DNA from: Streptomyces sp. GC420
GTDB taxonomy: Bacteria > Actinomycetota > Actinomycetes > Streptomycetales > Streptomycetaceae
Direction: 5' to 3'
DNA length: 64,000 nt
Assembly: GCF_009916105.1 (NCBI RefSeq)
Contig: NZ_JAAAXQ010000004.1
Span: 1-64,000, forward strand
Below the pieces are notes generated by a model. That model was given only the letters and a program-made list of their open reading frames with translations, did no database searches and was not told where the DNA came from. The position numbers and the translations under genes are program-made. The stretch's first letter is position 1, and each line of letters opens with the position of its first letter. Below, piece after piece: positions 1 through 7,790 of this stretch.

Positions 1-1005
1 GATCAGACCGATGGAGCCCTCATTGCCGAGCGCCTCGGCGCAAGCCCCGACGACCGCGGCGTCGAGCCCGTCCGCGGCCGGTCCGCCCGCCTGCCCGGCG
101 GCCGCCGGGACGTCCTCGCCCTCACGGCCGGTGACACCGGCCGTGCCGGATCCGGGGCCGCCCGCGTGCCGGGTGCCGTGTCCCGGGCCCCCGGGCACGG
201 CGGGATCTCCCGCGCGCGGCCCTTCCGCGCCCTGTGCCGGAGCGGACCCGTCCGTACCGCCCGAGCCGGAGCCCGGGAGGCCCGGCCGCCCGGAAGGAGC
301 CGGGGCATCATGGCCCGACGGGCCGCCGCGATCCGGGGCGCCGGGTGGGGCGGAACGCTCGGGCCTGGCATCACGCGGTGGCTTCCTGCCGCTCTCCACG
401 GCTCGTACGGCCGCCAGCAGATCGGCCGCCGTCCCGCTCAGCTTCGCGCCGCTCTCGATGGGGCCCTTCTTCTCGGCCTTGCGGCGCTCGATCCGTTCCC
501 GGACCTCGGCGAGTGCTGCCGCCTCCGCGGCCGCCTCGTCCTCGGCGCCGCCGGTGTCCGCCGCGGCGTTCTCACCGGCCGCCCCGTCCGCACCGGCGGC
601 CCCGTCGTCTCCCGCCTCGGCGGCCCGTCCCTCGCCGGACGCGGTGCCGGACGCTGTAACGGATTCCGCCCCGGACGCCGCGTCTGCGGTGTCGCCGTCG
701 CGGTCCCCGTGGTCGTCGCCGGTCTCGGCGGAGCCGGCCGCGGCCGGGCCCGATTCCGGCTCCGGTGCGCCGGGCGCCCCGTCCGGCCCAGCCTCGGCGG
801 CCCGTCCCTCGCCGGGCTCGGCGCCGCCGGCGTCGAGGTCAGGTGCCTCGTCCTCGTCCACGTCCACCTCACCCGCGCCGGAGACGGACGGCTCCGGCAC
901 CCCCGAACCCCCGTCCGCGCGCGCGTCGCCTGGCGGGGAAGAGGGGCGGGACCCCGGGGCCGTGTCGTCGCCCGGGGTTTCCGCGGGTGCCGGCTCCGTA
1001 CTCAC
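1..1005 (-). CDS. Acidic low-complexity protein, possible helix-hairpin-helix/RecD-like protein (N-terminal part)
   Basis: An open minus-strand frame begins at a GTG whose bases overlap the TGA of the upstream aldo/keto reductase gene and runs about 335 codons without a stop, off the left edge. The first ~175 residues are rich in Ala, Gly, Asp, Glu and Pro and look disordered. A charged helical patch follows (roughly residues 180-225, containing ERIERRKAEKKG and KLSGTAADLLAAVRAVESG), then another Gly/Pro/Ser-rich linker. The helical patch resembles the N-terminus of large streptomycete helix-hairpin-helix, RecD-like ATPase proteins as I remember them, but no catalytic motif lies inside the window, so the function is a guess. 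The stop-overlapping GTG suggests translational coupling to the reductase. Confidence 0.5.
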   Translation of the reverse strand, partial: MSTEPAPAETPGDDTAPGSRPSSPPGDARADGGSGVPEPSVSGAGEVDVDEDEAPDLDAGGAEPGEGRAAEAGPDGAPGAPEPESGPAAAGSAETGDDHGDRDGDTADAASGAESVTASGTASGEGRAAEAGDDGAAGADGAAGENAAADTGGAEDEAAAEAAALAEVRERIERRKAEKKGPIESGAKLSGTAADLLAAVRAVESGRKPPRDARPERSAPPGAPDRGGPSGHDAPAPSGRPGLPGSGSGGTDGSAPAQGAEGPRAGDPAVPGGPGHGTRHAGGPGSGTAGVTGREGEDVPAAAGQAGGPAADGLDAAVVGACAEALGNEGSIGLI

Positions 1006-1985
1006 AGCGTGCTCCAGTCCTGGTCGGGATAGCGGTGCACGGGCGCCGACACGTCGTCGAGCGCCTGGCAGATCTCGTCAGGAAGACTAAGCGCCTCCAC
1101 TGACAACGCCGCCGTGAGCTGCTGCGCATTGCGCGCCCCCACGATCGGGGCGGCCACGCCCGGCCGGTCCCGGATCCAGGCCAGGGCGACATGGAGCGGG
1201 GTGGTGGCGAGGCCGTCGGCGGCGGTGATGACGGCGTCCACGATCCGGGTGGCCGTGTCGTCGAGGTACGGGGCGATGAAGGGGGCCATGTGGTCGGAGG
1301 CACCGCGGGAGTCGGCGGGCGTGGCGTGGCGGTACTTGCCGGTCAGCACGCCCCGGCCGAGCGGCGAGGAGGGCAGCAGGCCGACGCCGAGGTCGAGCGC
1401 GGCGGGCAGCACCTCCCGCTCGACGCCGCGCTGGAGCAGCGAGTATTCCATCTGCGTGCTGGCGAGCCGGGTCCGTGTGCCGGACGCGGCCAGTTGCCAG
1501 GTCGCCGCCTTGGCAAGCTGCCAGCCGCAGAAGTTGGACACCCCGGCGTAGCGGGCGCGTCCGGAGGAGACCGCCAGGTCGAGGGCCTGGAGCGTCTCGT
1601 CCAGCGGGGTCTCGGGATCGAACGCATGCACCTGCCACAGATCGACGTAGTCGGTGCCCAGCCGCTGCAGGGAGGCGTCCAGCGCGGCCAGCAGGTGTCC
1701 GCGCGAGCCGTTGAAGCGCCGGTCCGGGTCCGGCACGCTGCCCGCCTTCGTCGCGATGACCAGGTCACGGCGCGGCACGAGCCCTTCGACCAGCCTGCCG
1801 AGCAGGTACTCGGAGTCCCCGTCGCCGTACACGTCTGCCGTGTCGACCAGGGTGCCGCCCGCCTCCCAGAACACCTTCAACATGTCGGCGGCGTCGTGCT
1901 CGTCGGTGCCCCGGCCCCAGGTGAGAGTGCCGAGTCCGATCCGGGACACGCGCAGGCCGGTGCGGCCGAGATGCCTCTGCTCCAT
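1002..1985 (-). CDS. Aldo/keto reductase
   Basis: 327-residue NAD(P)H-dependent carbonyl reductase of the AKR TIM-barrel superfamily. The catalytic tetrad is readable: Asp48 and Tyr53 (VDTADVYGDGDSE), Lys80 (VIATKAG) and His120 (WQVHAFD). The N-terminus (RHLGRTGLRVSRIGLG) is the usual AKR beginning and the length is normal. The substrate cannot be told from sequence. Its TGA overlaps the GTG of the next minus-strand gene. About 130 bp separates its start from the divergent LLM oxidoreductase gene. Confidence 0.93.
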   Translation of the reverse strand: MEQRHLGRTGLRVSRIGLGTLTWGRGTDEHDAADMLKVFWEAGGTLVDTADVYGDGDSEYLLGRLVEGLVPRRDLVIATKAGSVPDPDRRFNGSRGHLLAALDASLQRLGTDYVDLWQVHAFDPETPLDETLQALDLAVSSGRARYAGVSNFCGWQLAKAATWQLAASGTRTRLASTQMEYSLLQRGVEREVLPAALDLGVGLLPSSPLGRGVLTGKYRHATPADSRGASDHMAPFIAPYLDDTATRIVDAVITAADGLATTPLHVALAWIRDRPGVAAPIVGARNAQQLTAALSVEALSLPDEICQALDDVSAPVHRYPDQDWSTL

Positions 1986-2043
1986 GGGCGCTGAGATTAC
2001 TTTGCCGTACCTCTGTTCAGGGGGCCTGTGGACAAGCGGCTCC

Positions 2044-2072
2044 TGACGGATCGGCCCGCCGCGCGCTAGAGT
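2044..2072 (+). promoter_or_regulatory. Candidate sigma-70-type promoter of the LLM oxidoreductase gene
   Basis: TGACGG (2044-2049), a 17-bp spacer and TAGAGT (2067-2072) match the Streptomyces vegetative pattern. Transcription would start near 2079, about 35 nt before the ATG at 2114. Seen by eye only. Confidence 0.45.
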
Positions 2073-2088
2073 CCCGGCAACAAGGACG

Positions 2089-2102
2089 TTACTGATCAGT
2101 AA
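2089..2102. promoter_or_regulatory. Perfect 14-bp palindrome, candidate operator
   Basis: TTACTGATCAGTAA is an exact inverted repeat just downstream of the predicted transcription start and 11 bp before the LLM oxidoreductase ATG. A site here would block transcription if bound by a repressor. TetR-type proteins often use sites of this size; which protein binds is unknown. Confidence 0.45.
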
Positions 2103-2113
2103 AGGGAGCGGCT

Positions 2114-3169
2114 ATGCGGCTCGGGATCAACCTCGGTTACTGGGGCGCCGGAATGGACGGCGACAACCTGGCCGTCGCCAAGGAGGCGGACCGGCTCGGC
2201 TACTCGGTCTGCTGGGCCGCGGAGGCCTACGGCTCGGACGCTCCCACCGTGCTCGCCTGGGTGGCCGCGCAGACCGAGCGCATCGACGTCGGCTCCGCGA
2301 TCCTGCAGATCCCGGCCCGCCAGCCCGCGATGACCGCGATGACCGCCGCCACCCTGGACTCGCTCTCCGGCGGACGCTTCCGGCTGGGCCTCGGCGTCTC
2401 CGGCCCGCAGGTCTCCGAGGGCTGGTACGGCGTCAAGTTCGACAAGCCGCTCGCCCGTACCCGCGAGTACGTCGAGATCGTCCGCAAGGCGATGTCCCGC
2501 GAGCGGCTGACGTACGAGGGCGAGCACTGGACGCTCCCGCTCCCCGGCGGCCCGGGAAAGCCGCTCAAGCTCACGGTGCACCCCACGCGCGAGCACATCC
2601 CGCTGTACATCGCCGCGATCGGGCCGAAGAACCTGGAGCAGACCGGCGAGATCGCGGACGGCGCGCTGCTGATCTTCCCCTCCGCCGCGCACATCGAGGA
2701 CACCGCGATCCGGCACATCAGGGCGGGCCGTGAGAAGGCGGGCAAGACCATGGAGGGCTTCGACGTCTGCCCGACCGTCCCGCTCGCTCTCGGTGACGAC
2801 AAGAACATCGGTGCGCTCGCCGACATGTTCCGCCCCTACACCGCCCTGTATGTCGGCGGCATGGGCAGCCGCAGGCAGAACTTCTACAACCAGCTCGCCC
2901 AGCGCATGGGATACGAGAAGGAGGCCGCCGAGATCCAGGACAAGTACCTGTCAGGCGACAAGGAGGGCGCGGCCGCCGCGATCCCGGAGCAGCTGATCGA
3001 CTCCACCACGCTGCTCGGTTCCGTGGACCGCATCGCCGAGCGCATGACGGCCTACGCCGAGGCGGGGGTCACCACGCTCACGCTCGCGCCCGCGGGATTC
3101 ACCCTCGACGAGCGCCTGGCCTCCCTGCGGGCCGGCACCGAGGCCCTGGAGCGCGCCGGTCTGGCCTAG
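2114..3169 (+). CDS. LLM-class (luciferase-like) F420-dependent oxidoreductase
   Basis: 351-residue TIM-barrel flavin/F420-dependent oxidoreductase. The N-terminus (MRLGINLGYWGAGMDGDN), the GRFRLGLGVSGPQ segment near residue 90 and the C-terminal region (GVTTLTLAPAGF) are typical of the family, which in actinomycetes usually binds F420 rather than FMN. An AAAGGGAG ribosome site precedes the ATG. The substrate is unknown. It appears to be a single-gene unit: a GC-rich hairpin follows the stop, and a promoter and a palindrome precede the start. Confidence 0.92.
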   Translation: MRLGINLGYWGAGMDGDNLAVAKEADRLGYSVCWAAEAYGSDAPTVLAWVAAQTERIDVGSAILQIPARQPAMTAMTAATLDSLSGGRFRLGLGVSGPQVSEGWYGVKFDKPLARTREYVEIVRKAMSRERLTYEGEHWTLPLPGGPGKPLKLTVHPTREHIPLYIAAIGPKNLEQTGEIADGALLIFPSAAHIEDTAIRHIRAGREKAGKTMEGFDVCPTVPLALGDDKNIGALADMFRPYTALYVGGMGSRRQNFYNQLAQRMGYEKEAAEIQDKYLSGDKEGAAAAIPEQLIDSTTLLGSVDRIAERMTAYAEAGVTTLTLAPAGFTLDERLASLRAGTEALERAGLA

Positions 3170-3181
3170 TTCCCTGGGCGC

Positions 3182-3215
3182 CGCCCGGACCGGCCGACCC
3201 GGCCGGGCCCGGGCG
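3182..3215 (+). terminator. GC hairpin after LLM oxidoreductase gene
   Basis: CGCCCGG (3182-3188) pairs with CCGGGCG (3109-3115 of the 3.1-3.2 kb line, i.e. 3209-3215) around an inner CCGGCC/GGCCGG stem. There is no U-tract, which is common for Streptomyces terminators. It starts 12 bp after the stop codon. Confidence 0.45.
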
Positions 3216-3286
3216 GACGGGAAACGCGGCAGGGAGAGGCGAGGGGAAACGCGAAGCACTCGCCGTGCCCCTGGATGAGAAGCCTG

Positions 3287-3328
3287 CGGCCGTGGTGGGG
3301 GCTCGGGGGGTCTTCCCCGCCACGGCCG
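3287..3328. other. Hairpin in the 313-bp gap before the ferritin-like gene
   Basis: CGGCCGTGG (3287-3295) pairs with CCACGGCCG (3320-3328), with an inner GGGG/CCCC extension. The gap 3170-3482 otherwise holds the upstream terminator and a TTGACT hexamer (3443-3448) with no convincing -10 partner. I see no open frame in it that looks like a gene. Confidence 0.35.
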
Positions 3329-3482
3329 TCATCCGGAACAACGCCCCGGCGCCCCGTGCGGTTACGCACCGGGTCGCTCTCGTCCGTCCTCCGTTCGGCG
3401 GAGTTCTCCGCCCCAGCTGTTGCCTGCCCGTGCGTCCCGCACTTGACTCTTTGTGCGCGGACGTCTCACGGAGGTGGCACTG

Positions 3483-4271
3483 ATGCTGTCGGCCAAGAGC
3501 CTGTTCCAGGAGATCGTGGACAACGACGACTCGTTCCGGCTGTTCTGCTCCATCGCCGCCGGCGGCGAGACCCAGGGAGGCTGGGAGAACGGCAGGATCG
3601 CGGCCCTAGTCCCGGAGAGCATGCGCGCACTCGCCCCGAAAGTGGCGCGGCACGGCGCCGACGAGGACAAGCACGGCCGGATATTCAAGGCCCTGCTGAA
3701 GAGGCGCGGTCTCGAACCCGTTCCGGTCCCCCCGGAGACGGACTACACGGTGCTGCTGGAGAAGAACGGCGTCGGCCTGGCGCACGACAAGCTGCGCCGC
3801 GACGAACCCCTCACCGAACAGGACATCATCACCTACCTGGCCCACAGCCGGGTCACCGAGCAGCGGGCCGCCGACCAGATGGTCATGCTCCGCAGGGACT
3901 TCGCCGACCACCCGGAGATCGGCAAGGCGGTACGGATGATCTCCGCCGACGAGGACAACCACCTCGCCTACTGCCACGAGGAGTTGCTGCGCCTGGCCCG
4001 TGAGGGCCACGGGCGCACCATCCAGCGGATCCTGCGGGAGAGCGCCCTCGCCGAGATCAGGATCTACCGCGACGTCAGCCTCGCCGTGATGGCCCACATG
4101 GGCCGCATCCTCGGCTGGTCCAGGGCCAAGAGCGCCGTCCTCGTGGCCGGCATCCACGCCATGTACGCGTACGAGCGCGCCGGGGGCTGGCGCAAGGCCG
4201 TCAGCCTGACGATGCCCGAGCGGCGCGACGCGCTGGGCGGCCCCGCCACCTCGGCGCCCGAGTTCGCCTGA
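3483..4271 (+). CDS. Ferritin-like diiron-type protein
   Basis: 262-residue all-helical protein. The ATG at 3483 is chosen because a GGAGGT ribosome site sits 6-8 bp before it; a start 30 bp upstream has none. Two E-x-x-H elements (Glu61/His64 in DEDKH, Glu157/His160 in DEDNH) plus acidic residues near 29 (GGET) and 126 (VTEQR) give the spacing of a ferritin-like four-helix diiron site. This suggests iron- or oxygen-linked chemistry, but the substrate is unknown. It converges on the corA-like gene. Confidence 0.78.
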   Translation: MLSAKSLFQEIVDNDDSFRLFCSIAAGGETQGGWENGRIAALVPESMRALAPKVARHGADEDKHGRIFKALLKRRGLEPVPVPPETDYTVLLEKNGVGLAHDKLRRDEPLTEQDIITYLAHSRVTEQRAADQMVMLRRDFADHPEIGKAVRMISADEDNHLAYCHEELLRLAREGHGRTIQRILRESALAEIRIYRDVSLAVMAHMGRILGWSRAKSAVLVAGIHAMYAYERAGGWRKAVSLTMPERRDALGGPATSAPEFA

Positions 4272-4347
4272 CCCGGGTACGCCCCCCGTCCCGAGCCCGG
4301 CCGTCCCCGTCCCGCCCCGGTCCGGCCGGTTGCGACCCAGGCGGCGC

Positions 4348-5334
4348 TCAGAGCCAGCCGCGCCGCTTGAACAGCCGGTACAGGCCGAGGACGGTGCCCG
4401 CCATGAACAGCACCACGGCCGGATAGCCCCACGTCGACCGAAGCTCCGGCATGTACTCGAAGTTCATGCCGTAGATCCCGGCGACCATCGTCGGGACGGC
4501 CGCCATGGCCGCCCACGCGGAGATCTTCCGCATGTCGTCGTTCTGACGCACGCCCGTCTGCGCCAAGTGCGCCGACAGGATGTCCGACAGCAGCCGGTCG
4601 AGTCCTTCCACCGATTCGTTCGCCCGGATCAGGTGGTCGCTGACGTCACGGAAGAACGGCCGCGTCCCCTCGGGCACGAAGGGCACGCCCGCGGCCTCGG
4701 CCAGCCGCTGCACGGGGGCCGCCAGCGGTCCGGTGGCGCGCCGGAACTCCAGCACCTGCCGCTTGAAGGTGTAGATCCGCGCCGCCGTGTTGCGCAGGTC
4801 CCCGCCGGCGGGCGCGAACACCTCGGCCTCCAGTTCCTCCAGGTCGACCTGGAGTTCCGCGGCGACCTCGATGTACTGGTCGACCACGGCGTCGCTCACG
4901 GCGTACAGCACCGAGGCGGGGCCGGACCGCAGTATGTCCGGCTCGTCCTCGAGGCGCCGCCGTACGTCGCCGAGCGGCGCCCCCGGCCCGTGCCGGACCG
5001 TGACGGCGAAGGAGTCGCCGAGGAACAGCATCAGCTCACCGGCGGTCACCGTGTCGCTCTCCGGCTCGTAGAGGACGGGCTTGAGCACCATGAACAGTGA
5101 GTCGTCGAAGATTTCCAGCTTGGGGCGCTGGTGGGCCTTGAGGGCGTCCTCGACGGCGAGCGGATGCAGCCGGAACTCCTCGGTCACGAGGCCGAACTCC
5201 TCCTCGGTCGGCTCGTGCAGCCCGATCCAGAGGAAGGAGTGCCCCGCGGCGCGGGCCTCCGCCAGGGCGTCGGAGAAGTCCCGCGGACTCTCGGTACGCC
5301 GGCCGTTCCGGTAGATGGCACAGTCCACGATCAT
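4348..5334 (-). CDS. CorA-family divalent metal ion transporter
   Basis: 328-residue inner-membrane Mg2+/Co2+-type channel. A long cytoplasmic alpha/beta plus coiled-helix part (residues 1-~265) is followed by two C-terminal membrane segments flanking the diagnostic YGMNF signature (IYGMNFEYMPEL), and ends in a basic tail (FKRRGWL). The start at 5334 (MIVDCAIYRNG) has a GGAAGG ribosome site; a longer N-terminal extension is possible but unsupported. The gap to the convergent ferritin-like gene holds only a weak CCGGCCG/CGGCCGG hairpin (4297-4329). Confidence 0.9.
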   Translation of the reverse strand: MIVDCAIYRNGRRTESPRDFSDALAEARAAGHSFLWIGLHEPTEEEFGLVTEEFRLHPLAVEDALKAHQRPKLEIFDDSLFMVLKPVLYEPESDTVTAGELMLFLGDSFAVTVRHGPGAPLGDVRRRLEDEPDILRSGPASVLYAVSDAVVDQYIEVAAELQVDLEELEAEVFAPAGGDLRNTAARIYTFKRQVLEFRRATGPLAAPVQRLAEAAGVPFVPEGTRPFFRDVSDHLIRANESVEGLDRLLSDILSAHLAQTGVRQNDDMRKISAWAAMAAVPTMVAGIYGMNFEYMPELRSTWGYPAVVLFMAGTVLGLYRLFKRRGWL

Positions 5335-5438
5335 GCCGGGTTTCCTTCCCCGGCCGGCCGCCCCGTGCACCGGGCAGGGGCCTGCCGCGTCCCGGGCGGG
5401 CCGGAGCGGCCTTGCGGGTGTGTCCTAGGGTGGCCCGC

Positions 5439-6164
5439 ATGGCAACCCTCTTCCTTCTCCGGCACGGCCGCTCGACCGCCAACACCGAGGGGCTGCTCGC
5501 CGGCTGGACACCGGGCGTCGCCCTCGACGAGCGCGGCGCGGCGCAGGCCGCCGCGCTGCCCGGGCGGCTCGCGGAACTGCCGCTGGCCGCCGTCGTCTCG
5601 AGTCCGCTCCAGCGCTGCCGGGAGACGGTGGCGCCGCTGCTCGCGACCCGCCCGGAGCTGACACTGCACACCGACGAGCGGATCGGGGAGTGCCACTACG
5701 GGGACTGGTCCGGCCGCAAGCTCGCCGAACTGGCCGAGGAGCCGCTGATGCAGGTCGTGCAGAACCACCCGTCGGCCGTCACGTTCCCCGGCGGCGAGAC
5801 GATGCGGGCGATGCAGGCCAGGGCCGTCGACGCGGTGCGCGAGTGGAACGCGCGGATCGACGCGGAGCACGGCGAGCAGGCCGCGTTCGTCATGTGTTCG
5901 CACGGCGACATCATCAAGTCCCTCGTCGCCGACGCTCTCGGACTCCATCTCGACCTCTTCCAGCGGATCAGTGTCGAGCCATGTTCCCTGACCGTGATCC
6001 GCTACACCCGGACGCGACCCTTCCTCCTCCGGCTCGGCGACACCGGTGACTTCGCCGCGCTGGTGCCCCGCGAGGAGAGCGACGACGCCGCCGGCGGCGC
6101 TGAAGGCCGGGCCGGCGGTGACGGCGGCCAGGCCACGGTCGGTGGTGCGGCGGGCGCACCGTGA
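5439..6164 (+). CDS. Histidine phosphatase (phosphoglycerate-mutase-like, MSMEG_4193 type)
   Basis: 241-residue enzyme of the histidine phosphatase superfamily. It has the phospho-acceptor FLLRHGRST (His9), an arginine in SSPLQRCRET, the acid/base region GECHYGDWSG and the second catalytic histidine in CSHGD. The C-terminal ~35 residues are Gly/Ala-rich and probably disordered. It starts the cluster with the DUF3090 gene, the SCO1662-family gene and mshC. The same grouping is, as I recall, conserved across actinomycetes, so a shared role is likely, but the substrate is unknown. Confidence 0.87.
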   Translation: MATLFLLRHGRSTANTEGLLAGWTPGVALDERGAAQAAALPGRLAELPLAAVVSSPLQRCRETVAPLLATRPELTLHTDERIGECHYGDWSGRKLAELAEEPLMQVVQNHPSAVTFPGGETMRAMQARAVDAVREWNARIDAEHGEQAAFVMCSHGDIIKSLVADALGLHLDLFQRISVEPCSLTVIRYTRTRPFLLRLGDTGDFAALVPREESDDAAGGAEGRAGGDGGQATVGGAAGAP

Positions 6165-6225
6165 TCGCGGCGCAGTAGGGTGGACGGGCCGAAAGTCCGT
6201 ACAGCTCGAAAGGGAGCCAGAGGCC

Positions 6226-6816
6226 GTGTCCCGTCAGGTTTTCCTGTACGACCCGCCGGATCGTTTCGTCGCCGGTACGGTCGGGCTGCCCGGACACCGC
6301 ACATTCTTCCTTCAGGCGGTCGAGGGCACCAGGGTCACCAGCGTCGCCCTGGAGAAGACGCAGGTGGCAGCACTTGCGGAGCGGATGGACGAACTGCTGG
6401 ACGAGGTGGTGCGGCGCAGCGGCGGCAACGCGCCCGTCCCCGCCGTCGCCCCCGCCGAGGTGGCCGACACCGCGCCCCTGGAGAGCCCCGTCGAGGAGGA
6501 GTTCCGGGTCGGCACGATGGCGCTTGCCTGGGACGGCGAGCAGCAGCGCATGATCGTGGAGGCGCAGGCGCTCGTCGAACTCGACGCGGAATCGGAGGAG
6601 GATCTCGCGGAGGCCGAGGAGCGGCTCCTCCAGGACGAGGAGAACGGGCCCCCGATGCTGCGGGTCCGCCTGTCCGGCGCTCAGGCCAGGGCCTTCGCCA
6701 AGCGGGCCCTGGAGGTCGTCAACGCCGGGCGCCCGCCCTGCCCGCTCTGCAGCCTGCCGCTCGACCCGGAGGGACACGTATGCCCGCGCCAGAACGGATA
6801 CCGCCGCGGGGCCTGA
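6226..6816 (+). CDS. DUF3090 family protein
   Basis: 196-residue conserved actinobacterial protein of unknown function. The GTG start at 6226 (VSRQVFLYDPPDRF) has an AAAGGGAG site upstream. The middle is acidic (ESEEDLAEAEERLL). The C-terminus carries a zinc-ribbon-like CPLCSLPLDPEGHVCP motif (three Cys plus His), suggesting metal binding. Its end overlaps the next gene by 37 bp, so the two are very probably translationally coupled. Confidence 0.85.
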   Translation: MSRQVFLYDPPDRFVAGTVGLPGHRTFFLQAVEGTRVTSVALEKTQVAALAERMDELLDEVVRRSGGNAPVPAVAPAEVADTAPLESPVEEEFRVGTMALAWDGEQQRMIVEAQALVELDAESEEDLAEAEERLLQDEENGPPMLRVRLSGAQARAFAKRALEVVNAGRPPCPLCSLPLDPEGHVCPRQNGYRRGA

Positions 6817-7610
6817 CCCCCGGCACGCCCGCGGCCGAGCTGCTCACCGAGGGCGAGCTCACCGTGCGCGGCAGGATCCGGGAGGCCTCCAACGCGGTGC
6901 TCTTCTGCCGGATCTCGTACGACGGCACCGAGGCGGACTGCGTCTACAAGCCGGTCGCGGGGGAGCGCCCGCTGTGGGACTTCCCCGACGGCACGCTCGC
7001 CCGGCGCGAGGTCGCGGCCTACGAGGTGTCGGAGGCGACCGGCTGGGGCCTGGTGCCGCCGACGGTGCTCCGCGACGGGCCCTACGGCGAGGGCATGTGC
7101 CAGCTGTGGGTCGAGGCCGACGCCGAGGCGCGGCTGCTGGCCCTCGTCGAGGCGGAGGAGCCCGGGGAGGGCTGGCGGGCCATCGGCGAGGCCGAGGTCG
7201 GCGAGGGGCGTACGGCGCTGCTCGTGCACGCGGACGACGAGCGGCTGCGGCGCCTGGCGGTTCTCGACGCGGTGATCAACAACGCCGACCGCAAGGGCGG
7301 TCATCTGCTGCCCGCGGCGGACGGCCGGCTCTACGGAATCGACCACGGCGTCACGTTCAACGCGGAGAACAAGCTCAGGACGCTGCTGTGGGGGTGGGCC
7401 GGCGAGCCGCTGCCCGGGGAGGCCCTGGAAGTGCTGCGGCGCCTGGCCGGGGAGCTGGCGCCCGCGGGTCCGCTCGCCACCCGGTTGGCGCAGCTCATCA
7501 CTCCGGTCGAGCTGGACGCCGTACTCGAGCGGGTGGAGGCGCTGCTGAAGAGCGGGCGGCACCCCGAACCCGGCGGGGAATGGCCCTCCATTCCCTGGCC
7601 GCCGGTGTGA
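6780..7610 (+). CDS. SCO1662-family protein with PI3/4-kinase-like fold
   Basis: 276 residues. The ATG at 6780 lies inside the DUF3090 gene and has GGAGGGA 6-8 bp upstream. The sequence has a kinase-like layout: a Lys in a beta strand (DCVYKPVAGERP), a catalytic-loop-like VINNADRKGGH and a metal-binding-like GIDHGVTF. This resembles PI3/4-kinase-like and HipA-like proteins, so phosphotransfer or nucleotidyl transfer is plausible but unproven. It precedes mshC on the same strand. The C-terminus ends in a Pro/Trp-rich tail (WPSIPWPPV). Confidence 0.85.
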   Translation: MPAPERIPPRGLTPGTPAAELLTEGELTVRGRIREASNAVLFCRISYDGTEADCVYKPVAGERPLWDFPDGTLARREVAAYEVSEATGWGLVPPTVLRDGPYGEGMCQLWVEADAEARLLALVEAEEPGEGWRAIGEAEVGEGRTALLVHADDERLRRLAVLDAVINNADRKGGHLLPAADGRLYGIDHGVTFNAENKLRTLLWGWAGEPLPGEALEVLRRLAGELAPAGPLATRLAQLITPVELDAVLERVEALLKSGRHPEPGGEWPSIPWPPV

Positions 7611-7790
7611 GGCGGTCCGGCCGCGGGGCGCGGGCCCGTGCCCGCCCCCCTGTGCCCGCTCCGCGCTGCGGCGCTCCCGGCGGGCCGGGCGTGACCTGCA
7701 CATTCCGTCGCCGGGCGCAAGAGTGCCGGTTCGGACAGGATCGGCCCCTCCGGTTCGTATGCGGAAGGTGCGTCCGGTTACGCTCAAGGC

